Source: Spirochaetaceae bacterium (GTDB lineage Bacteria > Spirochaetota > Spirochaetia > Treponematales > Treponemataceae). Taken from it: a stretch of DNA of 64,000 nucleotides. The position numbers and the translations under genes were made by a program. Each line of letters starts with the position of its first letter. Position 1 is the first letter of the stretch. Location: the NCBI GenBank assembly GCA_017622135.1, contig JAGARR010000015.1:1-64000 (forward strand). Reading direction: 5' to 3'. Below the pieces are notes generated by a model that made no database searches, had not been told where the DNA came from, and saw only the letters and a program-made list of their open reading frames with translations. Positions 51,294 through 61,858 of the stretch are shown here, piece by piece.

Positions 51294-51393
51294 AGTTACA
51301 GAACCAAATGGAAAGACAGCTGTAGTTAGAACAAGTTGGATTATGGAAAAAGAAACCGATTTTTATCGGCTAACAACAATCTTTGTTTTATAG
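51271..51393 (+). pseudogene. C-terminal fragment of a DUF6883-like toxin domain
   Basis: The frame from 51271 reads TPWKHIKVTEPNGKTAVVRTS, the second strand pair with WIMEKETDFYRLTT, and ends at TAG 51391. This looks like the tail of DUF6883-type toxin domains found at polymorphic-toxin C-termini. No start or N-terminal part is left. Confidence 0.5.
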
Positions 51394-51402
51394 GAGGATA
51401 TA

Positions 51403-51561
51403 ATGTATAAGATTTATGACAAAGTTATACTGAAAGACGGTAGGATTGCAATTATTACAGATTTCTTTGAAGACAATTATTCTTGCGTATTTGAAATTCA
51501 AACAAATGATGATGACGACCTCGTATTGGGTACCATCGACGACATCAAGCAGATAGCCTAG
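51403..51561 (+). CDS. second DUF4926-like small protein (immunity)
   Basis: 52 residues: IYDKVILKDGRIAII, FFEDNYSCVFEIQ and LGTIDDIKQIA. Similar in size and ending to the DUF4926 protein 300 bases upstream. TAGGAGG lies 8 bases before the ATG. It sits directly behind the toxin fragment, the usual place of an immunity gene. Confidence 0.65.
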   Translation: MYKIYDKVILKDGRIAIITDFFEDNYSCVFEIQTNDDDDLVLGTIDDIKQIA

Positions 51562-51597
51562 CTCCATCTCAGCCACCATTGCGGTGGCTGATTTTTT

Positions 51598-51783
51598 TTG
51601 CTGCAAAGCCCTGCGGGAGAGGTGCAGCTGGTGGAGATGATGGAGCCCTTCCTGGCCACTGTCCTGGGATTTTTTGTGCTTGGGCAGCGTGTTTCTCCAA
51701 CGGACTTGGCGGGCGGCATCCTGATTGTGGCTGGTCTGCTGATTTTGGAGCGGAGAGTCATTTTGGCCGCATTCAGAGGCTAG
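51598..51783 (+). pseudogene. C-terminal fragment of an EamA/DMT transporter
   Basis: EPFLATVLGFFVLGQRVSPTDLAGG and LIVAGLLILERR are the last two membrane segments of EamA-type drug/metabolite transporters. The other eight segments are absent. Confidence 0.7.
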
Positions 51784-51805
51784 GTTGGTTTCCAGCTGAG
51801 CCGTT

Positions 51806-53002
51806 TCAGTACAAAAATCCCAGAAGCCAGATGGGAATCCGCCGGTCTGTGCCGTATTCAATGTCGTCGGCGATGATGTAGGAGTTCTCCACATCCTGTA
51901 TCTGCTTCCGCTTCTTGCTCCGTCCACCCACCTCCAGTGTGTAGCGGTCGTCCACCAGAAAGTCGCCAGCGGCTGGGAACTGCACCTGGTGGCTGTGGCG
52001 CAGCTGGTTCAGCACGAAGGTTTCCCGGATGTTGCCCAGGTCGCTGTTCTTTTCTGCCAGCAGGTGCATCAGATTGGTGTTCTCCAGAAAGAGCTTGTCC
52101 GGCTTCTGAAGAAGTCCCAGCCCCCTCGTCTGTTTGAACAGCTGGCTCACCAGCATACTTTCCTCTAGATAGTTGAAGTACGACAGCAGGGTTTGCCGGG
52201 CGACCCCTACCATACCCGCCAGCTCCGTGGTGTTGGGGATGAAGGGGGCTGACTTGGCGATGACCATCAGCAGCTTCTTCACCTTGGCGATGGAGGCTGT
52301 CTCTATCTTGCGCAGCAGGGGCAGCTCTATGTCCAGAATCATGTTGACCGTTTCTGTGAGCCTGCTGCCATAGTCCTCCTCCCCCTCCAGAAAGAAGGGG
52401 TAGTAGCCGGTCTTCAGGTAGTCCTCAAAGTACATGAAGGGCTTGACCTGGGCTACAAGCTGGGCGGAAAGCTCCTCGTTGCGGGAAAGGATTTCCTCCA
52501 GCGTCAGGACAGGGAATTCTTGACCGGTCCGTATGGTCAGGTATTCCCGGAAGGAAAGCCCCTGCATCTGGTACACCAAGGCCCTGCGGGACAGGTCTGC
52601 CCGTGCGTTGAGGATTTCCAGCAGGGATGAGCCAGTGAACACCATCGAAAGCTCCGGGTAGTCGTCATAGATGTTCTTGATGGTCTGGGACCAGTTGGGA
52701 TACTTGTGCACCTCGTCCAGAAAAAGATGGGTTCCGCCCCGCTGGACGAATTTTTCCGCCAGCTCCAGCAGGGAGTTGTCCATGAAATAGAGGTTGTCCA
52801 GACTGACATACAGCACCTGGGACAGTCTGTCCCCGAAGGTCCTCTTGATGTGCTGCAGCAGCAGCGTGGTCTTGCCCGTTCCCCGTGGCCCCCGGATGCA
52901 GATGAGGCGGGCCTTCCAGTTCACCCGCTGCTCCATGCTCCTGATGAAGTCAAGCTGGGTGAGGGCCATCTTCTTTCTGAACAGTTGAACGAGGTTTTCC
53001 AT
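51806..53002 (-). CDS. AAA ATPase with DUF4143 domain
   Basis: 398 residues: Walker A RGPRGTGKTTLLLQ, Walker B HLFLDEVHKYPNW, sensor MVFTGSSLLEI, then a winged-helix/DUF4143 C-terminal part (GVARQTLLSYFNYLEES, LAEKNSDLGNIRETFVLN). This family is widespread in anaerobes with no established function; partners may be small AbiEii- or toxin-like proteins. Single gene with a leaderless promoter. Confidence 0.88.
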   Translation of the reverse strand: MENLVQLFRKKMALTQLDFIRSMEQRVNWKARLICIRGPRGTGKTTLLLQHIKRTFGDRLSQVLYVSLDNLYFMDNSLLELAEKFVQRGGTHLFLDEVHKYPNWSQTIKNIYDDYPELSMVFTGSSLLEILNARADLSRRALVYQMQGLSFREYLTIRTGQEFPVLTLEEILSRNEELSAQLVAQVKPFMYFEDYLKTGYYPFFLEGEEDYGSRLTETVNMILDIELPLLRKIETASIAKVKKLLMVIAKSAPFIPNTTELAGMVGVARQTLLSYFNYLEESMLVSQLFKQTRGLGLLQKPDKLFLENTNLMHLLAEKNSDLGNIRETFVLNQLRHSHQVQFPAAGDFLVDDRYTLEVGGRSKKRKQIQDVENSYIIADDIEYGTDRRIPIWLLGFLY

Positions 53003-53008
53003 AACTGG

Positions 53009-53037
53009 AGTTTACAATAAAACACTTATTTTGTAAA
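53009..53037 (-). promoter_or_regulatory. promoter of a leaderless AAA-ATPase mRNA
   Basis: Minus strand: TTTACA, 17 bp, TAAACT, then 6 bases to the ATG. Confidence 0.55.
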
Positions 53038-53143
53038 CTATACCTAACAATTTTAAGCATTTATTGTTAAGTAGAATTTCAATTGGGTAATCTTTTGGGG
53101 GATGGCGGAATCGTCCCTTCCTCTCCACCAAAACCTTGGCCCG

Positions 53144-54505
53144 CTAGTTCCTGAAGCTGTGTATGGGGGCGGGAATCCTTCCTCCCCGCCGGATGAATTC
53201 CTCGCAGGAAAAGCTGCTCACCGGCAGAATCGGTGCGCCGCCCAAAAGCCCGCCGAATTCAGCCCAGTCTCCCGCAACCTTTCCCGGCACCGGGATTATA
53301 CGGACGGCGGTGGTCTTGTTGTTCACCATACCGATGGCCATCTCGTCTGCGATGATACCGCTGATTGTGGCGGCGCTGGTGTCGCCGGGAATGGCAATCA
53401 TGTCCAGCCCCACCGAGCAGACGCAGGTCATGGCCTCAAGCTTTTCCAAGTTGATGGAGCCTGCCTTTACCGCCGCAATCATCCCCTCATCCTCGGACAC
53501 GGGAATGAAGGCCCCGGAAAGGCCGCCCACATTGGTGCTTGCCATGACACCGCCCTTCTTTACCATGTCGGTGAGCATTGCTAGGGCGGCCGTTGTCCCA
53601 GGCGCACCCGCCGCCTCCAGTCCCAGCTCCTCCAGAATCCGTGCCACGGAGTCGCCCACGTAGGGAGTTGGTGCCAGGGAGAGGTCCAGGATGCCAAAGT
53701 CCACCCCCAGCCGACGGGCCGCCTCGGTTCCCACCAGCTGTCCCATGCGGGTAATCTTGAAGGCCATCTTCTTGATTCCGTCGGCAACCTCGTCCAGTGG
53801 CCGCCCTCGATATTCCTCGCAGGCCGCCTTGATGACGCCGGGACCGGACACTCCCACGGAAAGCACTGCATCGCCCTCTCCCGGCCCATGGAAGGCTCCC
53901 GCCATAAAGGGGTTGTCCTCCGGGGCGTTGCAGAATACCACCAGCTTTGCGCAGCCCAGACCGTCCCGCTCCTTGGTCAGCTCCGCCGCCTCCTTGATGA
54001 TGCGGCCCATGTCCGCCACAGCATCCATATTGATGCCGCTCTTCGTTGTCCCCAAATTGATGGAGGAGCAAACCCGCTCGGTAAGGGTGAGTGCCTGGGG
54101 AATCGAATTGATGAGGGTGCGGTCGCCGGGAGTGGTTCCCTTTTGCACCAGGGCGGAAAATCCCCCGATAAAGTCTACCTCCAGCTCCTTTGCCAGTCTG
54201 TCCAGCTCCACCGCCCAGGCCACGTAGTCCGGCTCACCGCTTGGCTCCGCCACTAGCGAGATGGGGGTGACGGCAATCCGCTTGTTGATGATGGGCACGC
54301 CGAACTCCGCCTCAATCTGCCGCCCCGTCTCCACCAGCTTGCCTGCATACCGCAGGATTTTTTCCCTCATTCGCCGACGGCTCTCCTTGCCGCTCTCGCA
54401 GGCACAATCCCGCAGGGAAATCCCCATGGTGATGGCTCGCACATCAAGCTTGTATCTCATGAACATATTTATGGTCTCTTGAATCTCAACCGGTGAAAAA
54501 ATCAT
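53144..54505 (-). CDS. DUF711/PFL-family protein (UPF0210)
   Basis: 453 residues of normal length with [32 protein letters not shown] and [22 protein letters not shown], signatures of the DUF711 family related in fold to glycyl-radical enzymes but lacking the radical motif. Usually paired with an ACT-domain protein upstream; here that gene is missing. AGGAGG precedes the ATG. Function unknown. Confidence 0.9.
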   Translation of the reverse strand: MIFSPVEIQETINMFMRYKLDVRAITMGISLRDCACESGKESRRRMREKILRYAGKLVETGRQIEAEFGVPIINKRIAVTPISLVAEPSGEPDYVAWAVELDRLAKELEVDFIGGFSALVQKGTTPGDRTLINSIPQALTLTERVCSSINLGTTKSGINMDAVADMGRIIKEAAELTKERDGLGCAKLVVFCNAPEDNPFMAGAFHGPGEGDAVLSVGVSGPGVIKAACEEYRGRPLDEVADGIKKMAFKITRMGQLVGTEAARRLGVDFGILDLSLAPTPYVGDSVARILEELGLEAAGAPGTTAALAMLTDMVKKGGVMASTNVGGLSGAFIPVSEDEGMIAAVKAGSINLEKLEAMTCVCSVGLDMIAIPGDTSAATISGIIADEMAIGMVNNKTTAVRIIPVPGKVAGDWAEFGGLLGGAPILPVSSFSCEEFIRRGGRIPAPIHSFRN

Positions 54506-54640
54506 TGGAAAGCCTCCTGGTGTACGGTAAACATCAGTGATAAATAATTGCAGAGTATTGTATATGATTTTTATTCTCTTGTAAAATAGGAGGCAACGAT
54601 TCGTGTTTCGTTTTTTTCCTCATTTTATCTTTCAATTCTA

Positions 54641-54669
54641 TTGACAAAGAAGCCGTTTGTGAGTATAGT
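54641..54669 (+). promoter_or_regulatory. promoter of tRNA-Thr and the rpmG-rpoC cluster
   Basis: TTGACA, 17 bp, TATAGT, ending about 27 bases before the tRNA. Confidence 0.88.
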
Positions 54670-54696
54670 TTTGAAACCTGTTGTTTTGACAGTCTC

Positions 54697-54769
54697 GCCT
54701 CTGTAGCTCAGTCGGCAGAGCGCAACCATGGTAAGGTTGAGGTCAGCGGTTCGATCCCGCTCGGAGGCT
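54697..54769 (+). tRNA. tRNA-Thr (GGT)
   Basis: Full cloverleaf: acceptor GCCTCTG/CGGAGGC, D stem GCTC/GAGC, anticodon stem CAACC/GGTTG with loop ATGGTAA (anticodon GGT), T arm AGCGG-TTCGATC-CCGCT. CCA is not encoded. Confidence 0.95.
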
Positions 54770-54818
54770 TTTCTTTCATCGGCAGTCCAGCCGGTATTTT
54801 TGTCATAGGAGTAAAGAA

Positions 54819-54995
54819 ATGGCTAGCAAGAAAAAGACCGCTATCGAAATCATCGCCTTGCAGTGCAGCGAGTGCAAGCGCAAGAACTATACCACCTACA
54901 AAAATCGTAAGAACATCCAGGGTAAGCTGGAGTTGAATAAATATTGTCCCTTTGATCGTAAGCATACACTGCATAAGGAAACAAAGGCAAAATAA
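54819..54995 (+). CDS. rpmG: 50S ribosomal protein L33
   Basis: 58 residues beginning [20 protein letters not shown], with a second Cys region [15 protein letters not shown] typical of L33. Only one CXXC pair is kept, the other side having a single Cys, so zinc binding is uncertain. Between two tRNA genes, as often seen before secE. AGGAG precedes the ATG. Confidence 0.95.
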   Translation: MASKKKTAIEIIALQCSECKRKNYTTYKNRKNIQGKLELNKYCPFDRKHTLHKETKAK

Positions 54996-55034
54996 GGGTT
55001 TAGTGGGCTACTAGGTAGCCCATTATATATATTT

Positions 55035-55107
55035 AGGTCAGTAGCTCTAATGGTAGAGCGTCGGTCTCCAAAACCGAATGTTGAGGGTTCGAGTCCTTCC
55101 TGGCCTG
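55035..55107 (+). tRNA. tRNA-Trp (CCA)
   Basis: Acceptor AGGTCAG/CTGGCCT, anticodon stem TCGGT/ACCGA with loop CTCCAAA (anticodon CCA), T arm GAGGG-TTCGAGT-CCTTC. Lies between rpmG and secE. Confidence 0.95.
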
Positions 55108-55133
55108 TATCTTTTATAAAACTAGGGACTGTC

Positions 55134-55313
55134 ATGGGAAAGATCATCCGTTTTTTCAAGGAATGCGTTGCAGAGCTTAAGAAGGTGGTGTGGCCTTCTC
55201 GTGCAGATGCGATTTCCTCTGTAAAAGTTGTATTGATTTCCACAATAATCATTGCTGTGATTCTCGGTGTTTTGGATTTGGTTTTTGTAACCGGAATGAA
55301 TTTAGTGTTTTAA
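55134..55313 (+). CDS. secE: preprotein translocase subunit SecE
   Basis: 59 residues: FFKECVAELKKVVWPSR is the conserved cytoplasmic helix of SecE, followed by one membrane helix. ATG 55134 chosen; the open frame upstream runs through tRNA-Trp. SecE clamps SecY in the translocon. Confidence 0.95.
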   Translation: MGKIIRFFKECVAELKKVVWPSRADAISSVKVVLISTIIIAVILGVLDLVFVTGMNLVF

Positions 55314-55325
55314 CGGGCGATTCAG

Positions 55326-55883
55326 ATGGCAAGGGGTTGGTATATTCTGCATACCTATACCGGGTATGAGTCAAAAATTGAAAGAACCATTCGTTCTCTT
55401 TTGGAAACTGGTGAATTGTCTCCCGAGGTTGTGCTCGATATCAAGGTTCCTGTAGAGGAGGTTGTGGAGATAAAAGAAGGGAAGAAAAAGGTCTCCACGA
55501 AGAAATTCCTGCCAGGTTATATCATAATTGAGCTGGATCTTCCCGATATCGGCTGGAAGGGTGTCTGCTCTACAATTCGTCGTATCCAGGGTGTTACTGG
55601 TTTTGTTGGGACAAATCCAGCTATGCGTCCACGTCCCATCTCTGCAGAGGAGGCTAAGGCTTTGCTGCAGAAGTCTGGTGATATTAAGGGTGAAAAACCC
55701 ACTCGCCTTAAGCAGAATTTTTCTGTTGGGGAGCAGGTCAAGATTATCGAAGGGTCCTTTGCATCCTTTACCGGTACAATCGAAGAGGTTAATCTGGAGA
55801 AGAATAGGTTAAAGGTGACCGTTAATATTTTCGGCCGCGATACTCCAGTTGAGTTGGGGCTGTTGCAGGTGGAAAAGATTTGA
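55326..55883 (+). CDS. nusG: transcription antitermination factor NusG
   Basis: 185 residues: N-terminal NGN domain (WYILHTYTGYESK, PGYIIIEL, VTGFVG) and a C-terminal KOW domain (VGEQVKIIEGSFASF). Binds RNA polymerase and links it to Rho or ribosomes. 12 bases after secE. Confidence 0.97.
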   Translation: MARGWYILHTYTGYESKIERTIRSLLETGELSPEVVLDIKVPVEEVVEIKEGKKKVSTKKFLPGYIIIELDLPDIGWKGVCSTIRRIQGVTGFVGTNPAMRPRPISAEEAKALLQKSGDIKGEKPTRLKQNFSVGEQVKIIEGSFASFTGTIEEVNLEKNRLKVTVNIFGRDTPVELGLLQVEKI

Positions 55884-55892
55884 TGAAGATTC

Positions 55893-55922
55893 CCGAGGTT
55901 TAGGCCTCGGTATTCTTGTTTT
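55893..55922 (+). terminator. weak terminator/attenuator after nusG
   Basis: CCGAGG-6-CCTCGG followed by TATTCTTGTTTT. Probably a partial stop that tunes expression between secE-nusG and the rpl genes. Confidence 0.5.
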
Positions 55923-56005
55923 GGGAGAGTCAGGCTGCGTTGCATGTTCTGTCTCGCTAGATGAATCCGGTGACGGATTTGTCATACCAATGTAAGGAGT
56001 TATAT

Positions 56006-56437
56006 ATGGCTAAGAAAAAGGTGACCGCCATCATTAAACTGCAGTGTCCTGCAGGAAAGGCAACACCTGCGCCCCCAGTCGGTCCTGCCCTTGGACCTCA
56101 TGGTGTAAGCGCCCCTGTGTTTGTGCAGCAGTTTAATGACCGTACAAAGTCAATGGAGCCAGGGCTTGTAGTCCCTGTTGTCATTACTGTCTATCAGGAC
56201 AAGTCCTTTACATTCGTCCTTAAGACACCTCCTGCAGCTGTTCTTATCAAGAAGGCTGTTGGGATTGACAAGGGTGCGGCAAATCCTCTGCGGGACAAGA
56301 TTGCCACCCTGTCTAAGGAGAAGCTGGAAGAGATTGCAAAGACAAAGATGCCTGACATCAATGCAAATGATCTTGAGGCAGCAAAGAACATTGTTGCTGG
56401 AACAGCCCGCAGTATGGGTGTAGAGGTGGAGCGGTAA
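56006..56437 (+). CDS. rplK: 50S ribosomal protein L11
   Basis: 143 residues from [19 protein letters not shown], start set by AAGGAG upstream. [14 protein letters not shown] and the C-terminal RNA-binding half ([10 protein letters not shown]) are typical. Confidence 0.98.
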   Translation: MAKKKVTAIIKLQCPAGKATPAPPVGPALGPHGVSAPVFVQQFNDRTKSMEPGLVVPVVITVYQDKSFTFVLKTPPAAVLIKKAVGIDKGAANPLRDKIATLSKEKLEEIAKTKMPDINANDLEAAKNIVAGTARSMGVEVER

Positions 56438-56438
56438 T

Positions 56439-57119
56439 ATGAAGCACGGAAAGAAATATCGCCAGGCGCTTACAAAGTATGAGCCCGCAAAGTTGTATGA
56501 TTTGCCCCAGGCTTGTCAGGTTGTGAAGGATATTAAGTTCGCAAACTTTGATGAAACTGTTGAGGCTCACGTAAACCTGCGCCTCACCAAAAGCCAGACT
56601 ATGCGTGACACCTTGGTTTTCCCCCACCAGTTCAAGGGAGAGAAGAAGGTGCTGGTATTCTGTAAGGAAGACCGCATTAAGGAGGCTTTGGATGCTGGTG
56701 CCGCTTATGCCGGTGCTGACGAGTACATCGAGAAGGTTAAGGGAGGATGGCTTGATTTTGATGTAGCCGTTGCTACCCCTGACATGATGAAGGATGTAGG
56801 ACGTCTCGGTATGGTGCTGGGTCGCAAGGGCTTGATGCCCAACCCCAAGACTGGAACTGTTACTGCCGACATTGCCCAGGCTATCGCCGAGCTGAAGAAG
56901 GGACGCACAGAGTTCCGTGCAGACAAGACAGGTGTCGTTCACATTGCCGTTGGAAAGGTCTCCATGGACACAGATAAGATTGTTGAGAACGTACAGGCCC
57001 TGCTGGCTGAAATCAACAGGAAGAAGCCTGCAGATGCGAAGTCTGGCTTCGTGCAGTCTGTATCTGTTAATTCCACCATGGGACCCGGTGTGTGGGTAAA
57101 CTATAAGGAAGGAGAGTAA
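56439..57119 (+). CDS. rplA: 50S ribosomal protein L1
   Basis: 226 residues with GRKGLMPNPKTGTVT and the usual C-terminal KSGFVQSVSVNSTMGPG. Directly after rplK (1 base). L1 normally represses the L11-L1 mRNA. Confidence 0.98.
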   Translation: MKHGKKYRQALTKYEPAKLYDLPQACQVVKDIKFANFDETVEAHVNLRLTKSQTMRDTLVFPHQFKGEKKVLVFCKEDRIKEALDAGAAYAGADEYIEKVKGGWLDFDVAVATPDMMKDVGRLGMVLGRKGLMPNPKTGTVTADIAQAIAELKKGRTEFRADKTGVVHIAVGKVSMDTDKIVENVQALLAEINRKKPADAKSGFVQSVSVNSTMGPGVWVNYKEGE

Positions 57120-57121
57120 GA

Positions 57122-57646
57122 ATGGCTATTAGAGCAAAGAAAGTCCAGCCTGCAAAGGTGGAGGCCATTGCTGCTGCAAAGGCCGTTCTGGAAACCGGTT
57201 CTGATTATATCTTTGCCGATTACCGCGGTTTGACGGTGGAGCAGATTTCTGAGCTTCGCAAGCAGTTGCGGGCAAAGAACTGCACCTTCAAGGTTATCAA
57301 GAACAACTTTGCACGCATTGCCTTCGAGGAAATGAAGGTTGAGGGTGTTGCAGAGTACTTGAGCGGACCTACTGCTGTGGCTCTGTCCACAGAAGATACG
57401 AACGAGGTGGCAAAGATCTTGTATGACTTTGCAAAGGAGACTCCCGTGCTGTCAATCAAAGGTGGTTTGATTGACAACGAGATTTACGATGCAGAGAAGC
57501 TGGAGGCTTTCTCAAAGCTCCCAGGAAAGAAGCAGTTGATTGCAATGATTATGTCTACAATCAACGCACCCGTACAGAAGGTTGCTGCAACACTGCAGGC
57601 CTACGTGGACAAGATGTCAGAAGGTGGAGAGGCTGCTGCCGAGTAA
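57122..57646 (+). CDS. rplJ: 50S ribosomal protein L10
   Basis: 174 residues with DYRGLTVEQISELRKQLR and FKVIKNNFARIAFEE. Only 2 bases separate it from rplA, so the long leader used for L10 autoregulation in E. coli is absent. Confidence 0.97.
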   Translation: MAIRAKKVQPAKVEAIAAAKAVLETGSDYIFADYRGLTVEQISELRKQLRAKNCTFKVIKNNFARIAFEEMKVEGVAEYLSGPTAVALSTEDTNEVAKILYDFAKETPVLSIKGGLIDNEIYDAEKLEAFSKLPGKKQLIAMIMSTINAPVQKVAATLQAYVDKMSEGGEAAAE

Positions 57647-57766
57647 TCGGTTTCAGCTGGCCTGGTAGTTTACTGGGACCGCCTATGATAAAACACCGTC
57701 AGGCTTCAGATGCTGTCGTCCTGTCTGTGTATAAAAACTAATGCCTATTGAAAAGGAGAAGATAAT

Positions 57767-58147
57767 ATGGCAGCTCTTACTACAGATCAGATTCTTGATG
57801 CAATCGCTTCTATGACCGTTTTGGAGGCATCCGAGCTTGTAAAAGCTATGGAGGAGAAGTTTGGTGTTACCGCAGCCGCTCCCGTTATGGTAGCTGGTGC
57901 TGGTGCCGCTCCTGCCGCTGCTGCTGAGGAGCAGACTGAGTTCAATGTGACTCTGGAAAGTGCCGCAGCTGACAAGAAGATTGCAGTTATCAAGGCTGTT
58001 CGCGGAATTACCGGCCTTGGTCTTAAGGAGGCTAAGGAGCTTGTTGAAGGTGCACCCAAGCCACTTAAGGAAGGTGTTTCCAAGGAAGAAGCAGAAAAGA
58101 TTAAGAAGGAAGTTGAAGAAGCAGGTGGAGTTGTTAAGATTGCATAA
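57767..58147 (+). CDS. rplL: 50S ribosomal protein L7/L12
   Basis: 126 residues: N-terminal dimer helices, Ala-rich hinge (about 35-50) and the conserved C-terminal [22 protein letters not shown] precedes the ATG. Confidence 0.98.
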   Translation: MAALTTDQILDAIASMTVLEASELVKAMEEKFGVTAAAPVMVAGAGAAPAAAAEEQTEFNVTLESAAADKKIAVIKAVRGITGLGLKEAKELVEGAPKPLKEGVSKEEAEKIKKEVEEAGGVVKIA

Positions 58148-58165
58148 GTCTTGGCTACAGCCTTG

Positions 58166-58198
58166 GCCGTATCAGGGTAACCGGTACGGCTGCTTTTC
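58166..58198 (+). terminator. weak attenuator between rplL and rpoB
   Basis: GCCGTA pairs with TACGGC across 13 bases, followed by TGCTTTTC. Fits the partial terminator known at this place in other bacteria. Confidence 0.5.
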
Positions 58199-58302
58199 AA
58201 ATCTAATCTGATTTCTCATAATTTTTTAGCATGCTGCCGGGAGACTTATGTTTCTCGGTGGCTATATCTGTTTAGAAGACACATCAGTCAAGGGGGGATT
58301 TG

Positions 58303-61300
58303 ATGTTCGCAAAGAGCCGGACGATCAATCGTCAGTATATTGGCAAAAACATCCAGAACTTTATGGAGTTGCCTAATCTCATCGATATCCAGCTTTCATC
58401 ATACGAAGGTTTTTTGCAGAAGGAAAAACTGGACAATCATGAAGCGTTGGAGGAACAAGGACTCCAGGAAGTATTTTCTTCCACTTTTCCCATTGAAAGT
58501 CCCAATGGTGACATGACCCTCGAGTACGAATACTATGAGCTCGACGAGGAGAACATAAAATTTAGCGAGCATGAATGCAAGCAGAAGGGACTCACCTATG
58601 CTGTTCCTCTCAAGGCTCGTATCAACTTGGTATTCCAGACGGGAGAATTCCGTCAGAAAGATATATACATGGGAGATATTCCCCTGATGACCGATCGTGG
58701 TACCTTTATCATCAATGGTGCCGAGCGTGTTGTCGTCTCCCAGATTCACCGATCACCTGGTGTCATTTTTAGTCATGAGAAGGATGTTTACAGCAGCCGC
58801 ATCATCCCCTACCGGGGAAGCTGGCTGGAATTTGAAATAGATCAAAAGAAAGAGCTTATTTATGCCAAGATTGATCGGAAAAAGCGTATTCTTGGTACAA
58901 TTTTCCTGCGTGCTTTGGGCCTGTCCACTCGTGAGGAGATTATCCGCTGCTTCTACGACACTGAGACCATTTCATTTGAGAATACAGCCGAAAGCAAGGA
59001 GAAGCTGCTGGGCCGTGTTCTGGCCTCTGCTGTTTTTGTAACAGATGAGGAGAGTGGGGAGTCTGTAAAGCTCTTCCGTGCTGGACATAAGATTCATCTC
59101 CACGATATCGATGAATTGGTGTTGCACAATGTTTCTGAGTTGACACTGATTCGTTTTGGTACCTCTAAGCCGAAGGAGGGCGATATAAATGTGCAAGAAG
59201 ATTCATCCTTGAGCTCAGAGATGATCATCAATTGCTTTGAGACAGAAGAGATTCGTTTTGCAAAGGACGGCTATGACTCCGACGAGCCTACCAAAGAGGA
59301 TGCGCTGGTTGCTGTCTATACTGTAATGCAGCCCGGTGATCCTATTACCGTTGAGGCTGCTGAGAAGGATCTTACTTCACAGTTCTTCTCAAGCCGTCGC
59401 TACGACTTGGGCTTGGTGGGTCGCTACAAGCTTAACAAGAAATTTGACTACAAAGAGAACATTGAGGAGCATACCCTTGTAATGCAGGATATTATCGCCA
59501 CCATGAAGTATCTTATCAAGGTGTATGTTGGTGACGCAAAGATTGACGATATTGACCATCTGGGAAATCGTCGTATCCGTTCTGTGGGTGAGTTGATGAC
59601 GGGTCAGTTGAAGACTGCCTTCACCCGCATGGAGCGCATCGCAAAGGAGCGCATGAGTCTGAAGGAGACGGAGACCATGAAGCCTCAGGATTTGATTTCC
59701 ATCAAGCCCATTGTGGCCTCCATCAAGGAATTCTTTGGTTCCAGCCAGCTTTCCCAGTTCATGGACCAGGTCAACCCCTTGGCAGAACTGACCCACAAGC
59801 GACGTCTGAATGCCTTGGGACCTGGTGGACTTTCCCGTGACCGTGCAGGAATCGAGGTGCGTGACGTTCACTATACCCATTACGGGCGTATGTGCCCTAT
59901 TGAGACTCCTGAAGGGCCGAACATCGGTCTGATTGTATCGCTTGCCATCTATACTCGGGTCAATGAGTATGGCTTCTTGGAGGCTCCCTATCGTCAGATT
60001 GTGGATGGAAAGGCAACAGACAAGGTTGATTACCTGTCGGCCATTGATGAGGACCGGTACTATATCGGTCAGGTTTCCGTGAACCTAAATGATGACGGGA
60101 CCTTTGCCACAGAGCAGATTTCCTGCCGTCACCAGGGTGACTATACTACCCGTTCACCACAGGATGTCCAGTATATGGATGTTTCTCCCAAGCAGGTTAT
60201 CTCTGTTTCCGCTGCATTGGTTCCCTTTCTGGAGCATGACGATGCTAACCGTGCCTTGATGGGCTCAAACATGCAGCGTCAGGCTGTTCCACTGCTGTTC
60301 CCCGAGCCACCTCGTGTTGGAACCGGTATGGAAGGAAAGTGTGCCTATGATTCAGGTGTTCTTATCAAGGCAAAGCGGGCAGGTGAGGTTGTCTTCGTTG
60401 CTGCTGATGAGGTTCGTATTAAGCCTGAGGAGGCCAAGGACGATGGTGTTCTCGATATCTACCAGCTGCTGAAGTACCAGCGGACAAACCAGGATACTTG
60501 TTATCACCAGCGCCCTGTTGTTGAGTTGGGACAGAAGGTTGAGAAGGGAACTGTCCTTGCTGACGGTCCTGCCACCTTCAATGGTGAGCTTGCTCTGGGA
60601 CGGAACATTCTCGTAGGCTTTGTGCCGTGGAATGGATACAACTACGAGGACGCCATTCTGATTTCTCAGCGTGTGGTAAAAGAGGACATGTTTACCTCCA
60701 TCCACATCAGGGAGTATTCAACAGAGATTCGTGAGACAAAGCTGGGGCCGGAAAAGATTACCCGTGATATTCCCAACACCAGTGAGTATTCACTGGAGAA
60801 TCTGGATCAAGAGGGTATCATCCGTGTTGGTGCTGTTGTCCGTTCTGGAGACATCCTAGTGGGAAAAACAACTCCGAAGAGTGAGACTGAGACATCACCT
60901 GAGTTCAAGCTGCTGAACTCAATCTTCGGTGAAAAGGCAAAGGAAGTTCGGGATACATCATTGCGTGTCCCCCACGGTGTTGAGGGAACAATTATCGAAG
61001 TGCAGCGTCTGCGCCGTGTTGAGGGTAACGACCTCAATCCCGGAGTGGACGAGGTGGTAAAGGTTCTCATCGCCACAAAGCGAAAGCTGCGTGAGGGTGA
61101 CAAGATGGCCGGACGCCATGGAAACAAGGGTATCGTTGCCCGCATCCTACCCGTTGAGGATATGCCTTACCTTGAGGACGGTACACCGCTTGATATCTGT
61201 CTGAATCCCCTTGGTGTTCCCTCCCGAATGAACATCGGACAGATTATGGAGTCCGAGCTGGGGCTGGCAGGAAAGTATCTTGATGAGTGGTACGAGGCTC

Positions 61301-61848
61301 CAGTATTCCAGTCTCCTTCTAACGAGCAGATTTCTGCAAAATTGGTTGAGGCTGGTTTCAATCCCAACTCCAAGGCAACATTGTACGACGGGCGTACTGG
61401 AGAGCCCTTCAAGAATGATGTATTTGTTGGTGTCATCTACTTTATGAAACTCCACCACTTGGTGGACGACAAGATGCACGCCCGTTCCACAGGACCCTAC
61501 TCCCTTGTTACCCAGCAGCCGTTGGGAGGAAAGGCTCAGTTTGGTGGTCAGCGTCTGGGAGAAATGGAGGTATGGGCACTGGAAGCATACGGTGCTGCCA
61601 ATACCTTGCAGGAGCTTCTTACCATCAAGTCTGATGATATGAACGGTCGTACAAAGATTTACGAATCCATTGTGAAGGGTGAGCCTTCCACAGCTGCTGG
61701 TGTGCCGGAATCATTCAACGTTTTGGTACAGGAGCTGCGTGGTCTGGCCCTTGATCTTACAATTTATGATGCAAAGGGTAAGCAGATTCCACTTACAGAG
61801 CGTGATGAGGATATGATCAACAAGATCGGTTCCGACTTCGAGTCATAG
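58303..61848 (+). CDS. rpoB: RNA polymerase beta subunit
   Basis: 1181 residues from ATG 58303, with AGGGGGG upstream. The rifampicin region reads [20 protein letters not shown] then [10 protein letters not shown]: Asn503 (codon 59809-59811) stands where E. coli has Ser531. Catalytic-region motifs such as [13 protein letters not shown]-type ([16 protein letters not shown]) are intact. Natural rifampicin resistance is expected. Confidence 0.99.
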   Translation: MFAKSRTINRQYIGKNIQNFMELPNLIDIQLSSYEGFLQKEKLDNHEALEEQGLQEVFSSTFPIESPNGDMTLEYEYYELDEENIKFSEHECKQKGLTYAVPLKARINLVFQTGEFRQKDIYMGDIPLMTDRGTFIINGAERVVVSQIHRSPGVIFSHEKDVYSSRIIPYRGSWLEFEIDQKKELIYAKIDRKKRILGTIFLRALGLSTREEIIRCFYDTETISFENTAESKEKLLGRVLASAVFVTDEESGESVKLFRAGHKIHLHDIDELVLHNVSELTLIRFGTSKPKEGDINVQEDSSLSSEMIINCFETEEIRFAKDGYDSDEPTKEDALVAVYTVMQPGDPITVEAAEKDLTSQFFSSRRYDLGLVGRYKLNKKFDYKENIEEHTLVMQDIIATMKYLIKVYVGDAKIDDIDHLGNRRIRSVGELMTGQLKTAFTRMERIAKERMSLKETETMKPQDLISIKPIVASIKEFFGSSQLSQFMDQVNPLAELTHKRRLNALGPGGLSRDRAGIEVRDVHYTHYGRMCPIETPEGPNIGLIVSLAIYTRVNEYGFLEAPYRQIVDGKATDKVDYLSAIDEDRYYIGQVSVNLNDDGTFATEQISCRHQGDYTTRSPQDVQYMDVSPKQVISVSAALVPFLEHDDANRALMGSNMQRQAVPLLFPEPPRVGTGMEGKCAYDSGVLIKAKRAGEVVFVAADEVRIKPEEAKDDGVLDIYQLLKYQRTNQDTCYHQRPVVELGQKVEKGTVLADGPATFNGELALGRNILVGFVPWNGYNYEDAILISQRVVKEDMFTSIHIREYSTEIRETKLGPEKITRDIPNTSEYSLENLDQEGIIRVGAVVRSGDILVGKTTPKSETETSPEFKLLNSIFGEKAKEVRDTSLRVPHGVEGTIIEVQRLRRVEGNDLNPGVDEVVKVLIATKRKLREGDKMAGRHGNKGIVARILPVEDMPYLEDGTPLDICLNPLGVPSRMNIGQIMESELGLAGKYLDEWYEAPVFQSPSNEQISAKLVEAGFNPNSKATLYDGRTGEPFKNDVFVGVIYFMKLHHLVDDKMHARSTGPYSLVTQQPLGGKAQFGGQRLGEMEVWALEAYGAANTLQELLTIKSDDMNGRTKIYESIVKGEPSTAAGVPESFNVLVQELRGLALDLTIYDAKGKQIPLTERDEDMINKIGSDFES

Positions 61849-61858
61849 GAGAGATTTC

